Positions 1 to 6,465 are shown, counted from the stretch's first letter. The stretch is DNA of 6,665 nt from Opitutales bacterium (GCA_017526045.1 JAFXRX010000257.1:1-6665), one strand, 5' to 3'. Numbers and translations are program-made. Notes: generated by a model from the letters alone, not told the origin.

Positions 1-1
1 C

Positions 2-607
2 ATGAAGGACCCCTCGCACAAGCTTGCGCGGCACCTTCACATTTCCCTTCAGAGCGCGTGCGATAAAACGCTCAAAAACATGCGCCGCAAATACAGCGCG
101 GAAGAATTTTTCGGGATGCTCAAATTCATAAAAAGCGCAGACGAAAACATAGGCATAGGCACCGACGTTATTTGCGGATTTCCGGGCGAGACAGAGGAGG
201 ATTTCGACAAAACTTTTGAAACCATAAAAAATTCCAAGCTTAATTTTTTGCACGTTTTCACGTTTTCGCCGCGCCCGCAAACTTTGGCGGCTTCAATGCC
301 GCAGATGCCCCTGCCGCTGCGCCGCGCCCGCGCCGACAAGCTGCGCGCCCTGGGCGCGGAATTGAAGCGCAAATTTTTTGAAAGCCAGGAGGGGAAAATC
401 GAGAATGTGCTTTTGGAAAACCAAATTTCCGGAGGCATTTATTTGGGGTACGCTTCAAACTACATTCAAACTGCCGTAAAGATAAAGGAAGGCGGGCTGA
501 AAAACAGAATGTGCCGCGTAAAAATCGGCAAACCCGCGGGGTTGGGCAGGGTAAACGCCGAATTTTTGGGATTGGACGGGCAAATTTCGCCAAGTTTTGC
601 AAAATAA
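2..607 (+). CDS. mtaB: tRNA (N6-threonylcarbamoyladenosine(37)) methylthiotransferase MtaB, C-terminal part
   Basis: This is the last 201 residues of a MiaB/RimO/MtaB-type radical SAM methylthiotransferase. These enzymes insert sulfur and a methyl group into tRNA; MtaB turns t6A at position 37 into ms2t6A next to the anticodon, in the cytoplasm. The visible part starts inside the radical SAM barrel with HLHISLQSACD (the family usually reads HLHISLQSG), followed by the strongly conserved DVICGFPGETEEDF (about residues 55-68) and FTFSPRPQT (about 87-95), which resembles MtaB more than MiaB or RimO. The last 65 or so residues form the expected TRAM-like RNA-binding domain. The first ATG at base 2 is an internal methionine: about half the protein, including the N-terminal cluster-binding domain and the CxxxCxxC motif, lies upstream of the window. 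The gene ends in TAA, 64 bases before secA. The family is certain; the choice of MtaB over MiaB/RimO is likely. Confidence 0.88.
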   Translation: MKDPSHKLARHLHISLQSACDKTLKNMRRKYSAEEFFGMLKFIKSADENIGIGTDVICGFPGETEEDFDKTFETIKNSKLNFLHVFTFSPRPQTLAASMPQMPLPLRRARADKLRALGAELKRKFFESQEGKIENVLLENQISGGIYLGYASNYIQTAVKIKEGGLKNRMCRVKIGKPAGLGRVNAEFLGLDGQISPSFAK

Positions 608-671
608 AATAATAAAAGTGTTGCCCCACCCGCTCTTTTTTACAAAATGAAAGGGATATTTTTTTATTGAT
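608..671 (+). promoter_or_regulatory. mtaB-secA intergenic leader with weak ribosome binding site
   Basis: This AT-rich gap has a purine stretch AAGGGA at 651-656, which lies 15 bases from the secA ATG and is too far for an ordinary Shine-Dalgarno site. Between them is a T-rich run. An in-frame TGA at 648-650 rules out a longer secA product, and no ATG, GTG or TTG follows it before 672, so the ATG at 672 is the only usual start. I see no hairpin with a T tail to end mtaB transcription and no convincing -35/-10 pair, so read-through from mtaB into secA is possible. Confidence 0.35.
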
Positions 672-2384
672 ATGCTATCGAGAATTTTCAAATTTTTTGC
701 GGGCAACCACTACAAGCGTTTTTATAAAAAGGCTCGCCCGATTGTGGCGAAGATAAACCAAATCGAAGAAGGCTACCAGTCTTTGACCGACGAGCAGCTC
801 AGGGCAAAGACAGCCGAGTTCATGGCGAGGATTGCCGCGGGCGAGACAACAGACCAGCTCCTGCCCGAAGCTTTCGCCGCCGTAAAGAACGCCGCCCGCA
901 GGCTTTGCGGCAAGAAAATTACAGTGTGCGGCCACGAGCTGACCTGGGACATGGTCCATTACGACGTCCAGCTAATCGGCGGCATCGCGCTGCACCAGAA
1001 TATGATTGCCGAAATGGCGACGGGCGAGGGCGAGACGCTTGTGGCGACGCTGCCGCTTTACTTGAACGCCCTTACCGGCAAAAACTGCCACCTCGTTACA
1101 GTCAACGAATACCTCGCGCGCCGCGACTCGGAGTGGATGGGCTATCTTTACAGCTTCCTCGGGCTCAAAGTGGACTGGATTTACAATATGCAGGACACCG
1201 AAAGCAAGAAGCTTGCATACAAGGCGAACATCACATACGGCACTGCAAGCGAATTCGGCTTCGACTACCTCCGCGACAACGGCATGGCAACCGACGCCGA
1301 AAGCCAGGTTCAGAACGGGCATTTTTACTGCATAGTCGACGAAGTGGACTCTGTTTTGATTGACGAGGCGCGCACGCCGCTGATTATTTCGGGCCCCGTG
1401 CAGGAGACCCGCGAGGCTCCGTTTATGCGCCTGAAGCCCGCCGTCGAGGAGGTCGTGAAATTGCAGACAAAGCTTTGCAACCAGCTCGCCGCCGACGCCA
1501 AGGACGAATTCGACAAAACTGGCGACTTGGGCGAGGAAGGCATCCTGAAGCTTTGGCAGGTGAAAATGGGCATGCCCAAAAACCGCATCCTGCGCCAGCT
1601 CATGGAGCACGGCCTCGTCTGCAAAAAGCTCGACAAGTTCGACATGGAAATGGCGTCCGACTTCCGCAAGGAGGACCGCTTCAGGTTCAAGGAGCAGCTC
1701 TACTTTGTAATCGACGAAAAGCAGCGGCAATCCGACCTGACCGAAACGGGCAGAAACGTAATTTCGCCGGGCAACCCCGACGCCTTCGTCATGCCGGATC
1801 TTGCGACGATTTTTGGGGACATCGACTCGCGCAAAGACTTGTCGCCCGAAAAGAAGCAGGAGCTCAAGCTCGCCGCCGAAAACGACCTGATTAGAATTTC
1901 CGAGGAAATCCACTGCATAAGCCAGCTCGTGCGCGCTTACTCGATTTACGAAAAGGACGTCGAATACGTCGTGCAGGACGGCAAGGTGCACATCGTCGAC
2001 CCCAACACGGGGCGCATCATGTACGGCAGAAGGTGGAGCGAGGGCCTGCACCAGGCTGTCGAGGCGAAAGAGGGCGTCGAAATCGAAAGGGAGACGAAAA
2101 CTTACGCAACAATCACAATCCAAAACTATTTCCGCCTCTACTCGAAGCTCGCGGGCATGACGGGCACTGCGGAAACGGAGGCGCAGGAATTCCACGACAT
2201 CTACTCTTTAAACGTCATGGCAATCCCCACCAACAAGCCCTGCCGCCGCAAGGATTTCAACGACGTCTTCTTCAAGACCCGCCGCGAAAAATACAACGCC
2301 GCAATCGCCGAAATCGAGGCGGCTTACAGGCGCGGGCAGCCCGTTTTGGTGGGCACCGCGTCGGCGAGGCCAGCGAGCTTTTAA
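672..2384 (+). CDS. secA: SecA N-terminal fragment (first nucleotide-binding domain and preprotein-binding region)
   Basis: This frame encodes 570 residues, the last six or so being out-of-frame reading before TAA at 2382-2384. It begins MLSRIFKFFAG and continues into KARPIVAKINQIE, typical of SecA starts. In order it shows: HQNMIAEMATGEGET (Walker A region, about 107-122, with glutamate E121 at 1032-1034 in place of the ATP-binding lysine); VTVNEYLARRD; YGTASEFGFDYLRDNGM; the DEVD box at 223-226 followed by DEARTPLIISGP; a lineage insertion at about 265-335 in the preprotein-binding region; then GRRWSEGLHQAVEAKEG, NYFRLYSKLAGMTGTAETEA and IPTNKP entering the second nucleotide-binding domain. 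On its own this piece lacks motifs V and VI, the helical scaffold and the wing domain, so it could not act as a translocase motor. Confidence 0.9.
   Translation: MLSRIFKFFAGNHYKRFYKKARPIVAKINQIEEGYQSLTDEQLRAKTAEFMARIAAGETTDQLLPEAFAAVKNAARRLCGKKITVCGHELTWDMVHYDVQLIGGIALHQNMIAEMATGEGETLVATLPLYLNALTGKNCHLVTVNEYLARRDSEWMGYLYSFLGLKVDWIYNMQDTESKKLAYKANITYGTASEFGFDYLRDNGMATDAESQVQNGHFYCIVDEVDSVLIDEARTPLIISGPVQETREAPFMRLKPAVEEVVKLQTKLCNQLAADAKDEFDKTGDLGEEGILKLWQVKMGMPKNRILRQLMEHGLVCKKLDKFDMEMASDFRKEDRFRFKEQLYFVIDEKQRQSDLTETGRNVISPGNPDAFVMPDLATIFGDIDSRKDLSPEKKQELKLAAENDLIRISEEIHCISQLVRAYSIYEKDVEYVVQDGKVHIVDPNTGRIMYGRRWSEGLHQAVEAKEGVEIERETKTYATITIQNYFRLYSKLAGMTGTAETEAQEFHDIYSLNVMAIPTNKPCRRKDFNDVFFKTRREKYNAAIAEIEAAYRRGQPVLVGTASARPASF
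2361..2369 (+). other. secA: Apparent one-base deletion (frameshift point) in secA
   Basis: The text reads tcg-gc-gag-gcc where the family pattern needs tcg-gtc-gag-gcc (Ser-Val-Glu-Ala). Placing one base between 2364 and 2365 joins the two SecA frames with no lost or extra residue. There is no X-XXY-YYZ slippery heptamer at this point and no homopolymer longer than two bases, so neither ordinary -1 recoding nor a typical homopolymer sequencing slip is obvious. A downstream stop (TAA, 2382-2384) closes the first frame. Confidence 0.85.
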
Positions 2385-3640
2385 GCAGAATGCTGCGCCG
2401 CACAAAAATTCCGCACAACGTCCTGAACGCTAAAAACCACGCAAAGGAGGCTGAAATCGTCGCGCAGGCGGGGCAGCGCGGCGCGGTTACAATCGCCACC
2501 AACATGGCGGGGCGCGGCACCGACATCAAGCTCGGCGAGGGCGTCGACGAACTGGGCGGGCTCTTCGTCTTGGGCACCGAGCGCCACGAGTCGCGCCGAA
2601 TAGACCGCCAGCTGCGCGGCAGATGCGCCCGTCAGGGCGACAACGGCGCCTCGAAGTTCTTAATCTCGCTTGAGGACGATTTAATGCGCCTTTTCGCCAA
2701 CTCGACCGCGGGCAAAATTCTCGAAAGAACTTTCACCGAGGGAGAGCCAATCGAGCACCCCATAATAAACCGCTCAATCGAGCGCGCGCAAAAAACCGTC
2801 GAGGGGCAGAACTATTCAATCCGCAAGCGGCTTCTGCAGTACGACGACGTTTTGAATAAGCAGCGCGAAGTCATCTACGGCCTGCGCAACGACACAATAA
2901 CAACCGACGAGCCCCGCAAAATCGTCTTCGAGCTCATCCAGGAGGAAATCGACGAGCGCATCGGCTCTTTCTACACAGGCAAAGATTCCGACAACGCAGC
3001 CGAAGTCGAGCAGCTTTGCAGCTGGATTACCAGCCGCTTCCCGATTATGATTTCCGCCGAAGAATTGAAGGGCATGGACGACGCCCAGATGGCAGGTAAA
3101 ATCATGGAAAAAATCGGCGCGCTCTACAAAATCAGGGAGCAGGTCGAAAATCCGGAAACGCTGAAGCTCATCGAACGCTACGTTTTAATGCGCGCATTCG
3201 ACAAAAATTGGCAGGACCACCTGACCGAAATGGAGGACTTGCGCAAGAGCGTCGGGTTGCGCTCCTACGGGCAGAAAGACCCCTTGAACGAATACAAGAG
3301 CGAAGCCTACAAATATTTCGAGCGGCTCCTTTCGAATATCCGCAACGACCTTTGCCTCGGCATTTTCCGCAGTGCCTCGAGCCTTGAAGCACTTCAGGAA
3401 ATAATAGCAAGGGCAAACGGCGACATTTTGCAGTCGGTATCCTCCCCAAAGGAGCGCGAAACGCCGAAGAAGCGGGACGACATCACTTTGCCCGAAGTAA
3501 AGCTCGCCCCCGCCGAAATGCCGCGCATAGGCCGCAACGAAACCGTAACGATTTGCAAGGGCTCGGAAACCAAGACGATGAAGTTTAAAAAAGCCGAGCC
3601 GCTAATCCGCGACGAGGGCTGGAGGCTCAAAGACTTCTAA
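2366..3640 (+). CDS. secA: SecA C-terminal fragment (second nucleotide-binding domain, scaffold and wing)
   Basis: This is the second SecA frame, read from the repaired junction. It is open upstream to about 2033, but only the part after about 2365 looks like SecA. It carries SELLSRML, HNVLNAKNHAKEAEIVAQAG, motif V (NMAGRGTD, from repaired residue 611), GLFVLGTERHESRRID and motif VI QLRGRCARQGD (647-657) with both arginines of the R-x-x-R pair (R651, R654). The scaffold and wing regions follow, including RKRLLQYDDVLNKQREVIYGLR and NWQDHLTEMEDLRKSVGLRSYGQKDPLNEYKSEAY. The protein ends with a tail containing IGRN (953-956) but no cysteine zinc motif. If translated separately, the best-placed start is ATG at 2390, six bases after the stop of the first frame, but it has no clear ribosome binding site. 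Confidence 0.9.
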   Translation, partial: EASELLSRMLRRTKIPHNVLNAKNHAKEAEIVAQAGQRGAVTIATNMAGRGTDIKLGEGVDELGGLFVLGTERHESRRIDRQLRGRCARQGDNGASKFLISLEDDLMRLFANSTAGKILERTFTEGEPIEHPIINRSIERAQKTVEGQNYSIRKRLLQYDDVLNKQREVIYGLRNDTITTDEPRKIVFELIQEEIDERIGSFYTGKDSDNAAEVEQLCSWITSRFPIMISAEELKGMDDAQMAGKIMEKIGALYKIREQVENPETLKLIERYVLMRAFDKNWQDHLTEMEDLRKSVGLRSYGQKDPLNEYKSEAYKYFERLLSNIRNDLCLGIFRSASSLEALQEIIARANGDILQSVSSPKERETPKKRDDITLPEVKLAPAEMPRIGRNETVTICKGSETKTMKFKKAEPLIRDEGWRLKDF

Positions 3641-3665
3641 TTTTGGCGCGCCGCATTTTAACGCG

Positions 3666-5414
3666 ATGATTTCAAGATTTTTGCCGGTAGTTCTGCTGTT
3701 TCTGGGGTTTGCGCTTTACGCCGCAAGCTTCGAGCCGTTCGGCGCGGCGGAGTGCGCATACGTCTTTTCGGCTCTCTTGATGTGGGCTGCGGCGTCGTGG
3801 AAGATGCCGGCAAAGTCTTGGGCTTTGTGTTCGCTTTTCGGCGCGTGGGCTGCGTGGCTTGCGCTTCTTGCGTGGCTTAGGTTTGTGTATCCGCCCTCGG
3901 GATATTTTTTCGCGCTGGCTCTTTCGCTAATTCTTGCGCTCTTCTTTTGGGTCTGGCTTTTGGCTTTGAAAAAATTTTTGCCCTCGGCGCAAGAGGGTTT
4001 TCTTTTGAGGCTGTCAAAAATTCTGTTTTTGTCGGGGCTTTGGGTTGCGCTTGAATGGATAAGGTCGTTTATTTTTACGGGCTTTCCGTGGCTGCTGCTT
4101 GCGCACAGCCAGTGGCTGCGCCCCGCGGCAATCCAGGCTTCGAGCATTGGCGGCGCGTATCTTGTCTCGTTTATTCTGATATTTTTCGGGCTCGCGCTGG
4201 GCGTTTACGGATTGCGCGTCTGGGCTTGGCACAGGTCTAAAATCGAGGGCGGCAACTCTGGCAGGTTCGGCAGGCTAACCCCCGAATTTTACATCGCCGC
4301 CCTTATGGTTATGGCGGGCGTTTTCATGTACATTTCAGACCTGCCGAAAAAGCAAAACGCGCAAAAGCTTTTCAGGGTCGGGCTTGTGCAGACGGATTTT
4401 GCCGGAATTTTGAATTGGGACGCCTCTATGGGGCGGGACAACCTGCAGGTTCTAAAAAATCTGACGCTTTCGCTTAAAAAGGCGGAAGTCGACATAGTCG
4501 CCTGGAGCGAGTCGGCGACGCCGCCCATGTGGCCCGTAATCGGCGCGGAGGGAATGCGGCAGTGGTGCGAGGATGTCGCCTCGGACTTGGGCGCGCCCAT
4601 TATCATGGGCAACGGCGCGTATTTCAACAATGACGGGGTTGCCACCTCGTATAACGCAGCCTTTTACGTCTCCGAAAAGGACGGGCTTGACGAAAATTTT
4701 TACGCAAAGCAAAAACTTGTGCCATTCGGCGAATACCTGCCTTCCTGGTGCTTCTTTTTGAAGGAGGCTGTTATACCGGTCGGCGGAATGGCGGCGGGGC
4801 AAAAGAGCGTCGTGTTCGACTGCCTTGTCAAAAATAAAATCCGCAAAATCTCTCCGATAATCTGCTACGAGGACATTTTCCCGCAGCTCGGGCGCAGCGC
4901 GGCAAAGGCGGGGGCTGAAATTTTGTACGTTTGCACGAACGATTCCTGGTACGGGCGCGAGGGCGGGGCGTGGCAGCACGCGGCGCATTCGGCGTTTCAG
5001 GCGGCGAGCCTGCGCAAGCCTCTCATAAGGGCTTCGGTAAACGGCTTGAGCGGCGTGTTCGACCAGTACGGCAGGCTCGTGCCCTGCTTTGCAATCCGCA
5101 GCGAGGAGGGCGGCATTTACGATGGCTCTGGCGCAAGCGCGAGGCCTTTCGAGCTTGTCGACGCCGACGGCAACCAGCTTCTTGTAAAAACTCTCAAAAT
5201 CGCGCGCGGGTGCCCCCTTGCAAACGACGAAGGCTCCATATATTTCCGCGGCGCGGGCTATGCCGATTTGGTTTCGTACAAAAACTTCGAGGGCGTCGAA
5301 ACCTTTTACGCAAAATACGGCGACTGGCTGCCGAAACTCTGCCTCGCATACGCCATAATTTTCCTTTTCTTAAACAAAAATAGCTTGACGAAACTCTCTA
5401 TTTTTAAAAGATAG
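3666..5414 (+). CDS. lnt: Apolipoprotein N-acyltransferase Lnt
   Basis: Lnt adds the third acyl chain, taken from a phospholipid, to the N-terminal cysteine of lipoproteins at the periplasmic face of the inner membrane. The 582-residue protein has the family layout: hydrophobic segments at about 4-21, 30-45, 50-72, 79-101, 117-135, 160-182 and 207-223, then a nitrilase-like domain starting at FRVGLVQTDFAG (about 236), and a last hydrophobic segment at about 555-573. The signature FTGFPWLLLAHSQ is at about 137-149. The catalytic triad is visible: E282 in AWSESATP, K348 in YAKQKLVPFGEYLP and C400 in IICYEDIFP, followed by NDSWYG and NGLSGVFDQYGRL. It is about 70 residues longer than E. coli Lnt (512), mostly from extra sequence at about 471-545 near the end of the nitrilase domain. 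It starts 25 bases after secA with no clear Shine-Dalgarno site, which suggests a shared transcript. Identity is very secure. Confidence 0.96.
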   Translation: MISRFLPVVLLFLGFALYAASFEPFGAAECAYVFSALLMWAAASWKMPAKSWALCSLFGAWAAWLALLAWLRFVYPPSGYFFALALSLILALFFWVWLLALKKFLPSAQEGFLLRLSKILFLSGLWVALEWIRSFIFTGFPWLLLAHSQWLRPAAIQASSIGGAYLVSFILIFFGLALGVYGLRVWAWHRSKIEGGNSGRFGRLTPEFYIAALMVMAGVFMYISDLPKKQNAQKLFRVGLVQTDFAGILNWDASMGRDNLQVLKNLTLSLKKAEVDIVAWSESATPPMWPVIGAEGMRQWCEDVASDLGAPIIMGNGAYFNNDGVATSYNAAFYVSEKDGLDENFYAKQKLVPFGEYLPSWCFFLKEAVIPVGGMAAGQKSVVFDCLVKNKIRKISPIICYEDIFPQLGRSAAKAGAEILYVCTNDSWYGREGGAWQHAAHSAFQAASLRKPLIRASVNGLSGVFDQYGRLVPCFAIRSEEGGIYDGSGASARPFELVDADGNQLLVKTLKIARGCPLANDEGSIYFRGAGYADLVSYKNFEGVETFYAKYGDWLPKLCLAYAIIFLFLNKNSLTKLSIFKR

Positions 5415-5425
5415 AAATCTTTAAT
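5385..5425 (+). promoter_or_regulatory. Possible promoter for tRNA-Gly / hisG
   Basis: The end of lnt and the gap before the tRNA are AT-rich. TTGACG at 5385-5390 is a good -35 element, but the best -10 at 17-19 bases spacing (around 5408-5415, GATAGA) is weak. A separate TTTAAT at 5420-5425 is a good -10 placed seven bases before the tRNA but has no matching -35. The pieces are suggestive only; the tRNA could instead be cut from a secA-lnt transcript. Confidence 0.25.
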
Positions 5426-5431
5426 TTACAC

Positions 5432-5505
5432 GCGGGCGTAGTTTAGTGGTAGAACCTCTGTTTTCCAAGCAGATTGTGTCAGTTCGATTCTGTCCGCCCG
5501 CACCA
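5432..5505 (+). tRNA. tRNA-Gly (anticodon UCC)
   Basis: A full cloverleaf can be drawn. The acceptor stem GCGGGCG (5432-5438) pairs with CGCCCGC (5495-5501); discriminator A is at 5502 and CCA (5503-5505) is encoded. The D stem GTTT/GAAC (5441-5444/5452-5455) encloses AGTGGTA. The anticodon stem TCTGT/GCAGA (5457-5461/5469-5473, one U-G pair) holds the loop TTTCCAA, giving anticodon TCC at 5464-5466 for GGA and GGG. The T arm has the standard loop TTCGATT (5483-5489), but the stem GTCAG/CTGTC has a U-U mismatch at 5479/5493. The variable loop has four bases. The acceptor stem and D arm look strongly like bacterial tRNA-Gly. The gene sits 17 bases after lnt and 38 bases before hisG. Confidence 0.95.
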
Positions 5506-5531
5506 CTTTCCAAGCCGGTTTCGGCAAAAAC

Positions 5532-5538
5532 AAAGGAA
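5532..5538 (+). promoter_or_regulatory. Ribosome binding site of hisG
   Basis: AAAGGAA lies just upstream of the GTG at 5544, with six bases between AGGA and the start codon. It is the clearest Shine-Dalgarno site in the window and decides for GTG as the start, since the product then begins MSNPLIMLGLPKGSLEE as HisG proteins do. Confidence 0.75.
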
Positions 5539-5543
5539 CAATC

Positions 5544-6422
5544 GTGAGCAATCCTCTAATAATGCTTGGCTTGCCGAAGGGCAGCCTCGAAGAATCTACA
5601 ATCAACCTGTTCGCAAGGGCGGGCTGGAAAATTTCCAAAAGCTCCCGCTCGTACAAGCCGTCTATCGACGACCCCGAGCTCGACGGCCGCTTTGTCCGCG
5701 CCCAGGAAATCAGCAGGTACGTCGAATTGGGCTTCTTCGACTGCGGGCTGACCGGCTACGACTGGATTATCGAAAACAACAGCGACGTGGTCGAGGTTTG
5801 CGACCTCATTTACAGCAAGGCGACCTCTCTTAAGTCGCGCTGGGTCTTGTGCGTCAAGGAAGACAGCGACATCAAGACTGTCGAAGACTTGAACGGCAAG
5901 CGCATCGCAACCGAGCTTGTAAACTTCACAAAAAAATATTTGCAGGAAAAGGGCGTCAACGCCGAAGTCGAATTTTCCTGGGGCGCGACGGAAGTCAAAG
6001 TCCCCGACTTGGTCGACGCAATCGCCGACATCACCGAGACGGGCTCTTCCATACGCGCGAACAACCTGCGCATAATCGACACGATGCTCTACACAAACAC
6101 GAAGTTCATCGCCAACAAGAAGGCTTGGGAAGACCCCGAAAAACGCCGCAAGATTGAGTCGATAGCGATGCTTTTGCAGGCGGCTCTCTCCGCCGCGAGC
6201 AAGGTCGGCTTGAAGATGAATTTGCCCAAGTCGAGCCTCAACCGCATAATAAGCGCGCTGCCCGCCTTGCGCACGCCCACGATTTCACAGCTTTCCGACC
6301 CCGCATGGGTTGCGGTCGAAACCATTGTCGACGAAAAGACTGTGCGCGAGATTATCCCGACGCTGAAGGAAAACGGCGCGGAGGGCATTGTGGAATACTC
6401 CCTCAACAAGGTCGTCCCTTAA
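5544..6422 (+). CDS. hisG: ATP phosphoribosyltransferase HisG, long form
   Basis: HisG joins ATP and PRPP to give phosphoribosyl-ATP, the first and committed step of histidine synthesis, in the cytoplasm. The 292 residues match the long form, which carries its own C-terminal ACT-like regulatory domain for histidine feedback and does not need HisZ. Visible motifs are LGLPKGSLEE (8-17), RAQEISRYVELGFFDCGLTGYDWI (52-75), GKRIATELVNFTKKYL (118-133) and the PRPP-binding loop DAIADITETGSS (158-169), followed by IRANNLRIID. The regulatory domain covers about 215-292 and includes LPALRTPTISQLSD and GAEGIVEYSLNKVVP. No other his gene is in the window, so it is not seen in a his operon; the gene follows a tRNA instead. 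Codon use is strongly C/G-ending, like secA and unlike the more AT-rich mtaB and lnt. GTG start supported by a good ribosome binding site; TAA stop at 6420-6422. I see no his attenuator leader in front of it. Confidence 0.97.
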   Translation: MSNPLIMLGLPKGSLEESTINLFARAGWKISKSSRSYKPSIDDPELDGRFVRAQEISRYVELGFFDCGLTGYDWIIENNSDVVEVCDLIYSKATSLKSRWVLCVKEDSDIKTVEDLNGKRIATELVNFTKKYLQEKGVNAEVEFSWGATEVKVPDLVDAIADITETGSSIRANNLRIIDTMLYTNTKFIANKKAWEDPEKRRKIESIAMLLQAALSAASKVGLKMNLPKSSLNRIISALPALRTPTISQLSDPAWVAVETIVDEKTVREIIPTLKENGAEGIVEYSLNKVVP

Positions 6423-6432
6423 AAACGCGTGA

Positions 6433-6461
6433 CCACAAAAGTTGCTTGCAAGCTTTTGTGG
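6433..6461 (+). terminator. Hairpin directly after hisG, possible terminator
   Basis: CCACAAAAG (6433-6441) pairs perfectly with CTTTTGTGG (6453-6461), a nine-base stem with an 11-base loop that itself overlaps the palindrome GCTTGCAAGC (6444-6453). It starts 10 bases after the hisG stop, the right place for a terminator, but no T run follows, so it does not fit a classic intrinsic terminator. It may instead stabilise the 3' end of the message or belong to the repeat block that follows. Confidence 0.45.
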
Positions 6462-6465
6462 AGCA

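Larger units (their letters stand above)
672..3640 (+). pseudogene. secA: Preprotein translocase motor ATPase SecA, interrupted by a frameshift
   Basis: SecA is the cytoplasmic ATPase that binds SecYEG and pushes unfolded precursor proteins across the inner membrane. SecA similarity is continuous over the whole span but changes frame at about 2364. Reading to GTAS and adding one base gives GTASVEASELLSRML, matching the family pattern VLVGT-S-E-SELLS. The repaired protein would be 989 residues, longer than E. coli SecA (901) because of an extra segment at about 265-335, which I associate with Verrucomicrobiota and relatives. Most hallmark motifs survive on both sides of the break. Two key positions are unusual: E121 in Walker A (TGEGET, normally TGEGKT) and P444 in VDPNTGR (normally VDE-x-TGR). 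The C-terminal zinc motif is absent. Codon use stays strongly C/G-ending in both halves, like hisG, so any decay is recent. It may be a true pseudogene, a sequence error in a working gene, or a recoded gene; the sequence alone cannot decide. The SecA identity is certain. Confidence 0.96.

Noticed and set aside
615..650. Possible promoter for secA (TTGCCC at 621 with TACAAA at 641)
   Set aside because: The spacing is only 14 bases and both boxes are weak.
972..2195. Long minus-strand open frame of 407 residues opposite secA
   Set aside because: It lies wholly antisense to well-conserved SecA coding sequence and has no recognisable motif; long antisense frames are expected in DNA with strong third-position G/C bias.
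2033..2364. Upstream part of the second secA frame read as its own N-terminus
   Set aside because: Before 2365 this frame overlaps genuine SecA coding in the other frame and its residues show no SecA similarity; it is open only by chance.
2340..2365. Programmed -1 frameshift signal in secA
   Set aside because: The local bases contain no X-XXY-YYZ heptamer and I see no clear downstream stimulator; the homology also fits a missing base, where a slip would give glycine in place of the usual valine or isoleucine.
4452..4988. Minus-strand open frame of 178 residues opposite lnt
   Set aside because: It is a shadow of the Lnt catalytic domain, with no start signal or motif.
5432..5543. tRNA-Gly as an integration site for a mobile element
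   Set aside because: The tRNA is followed 38 bases later by a housekeeping gene; there is no integrase and no repeated tRNA 3' end in the window.
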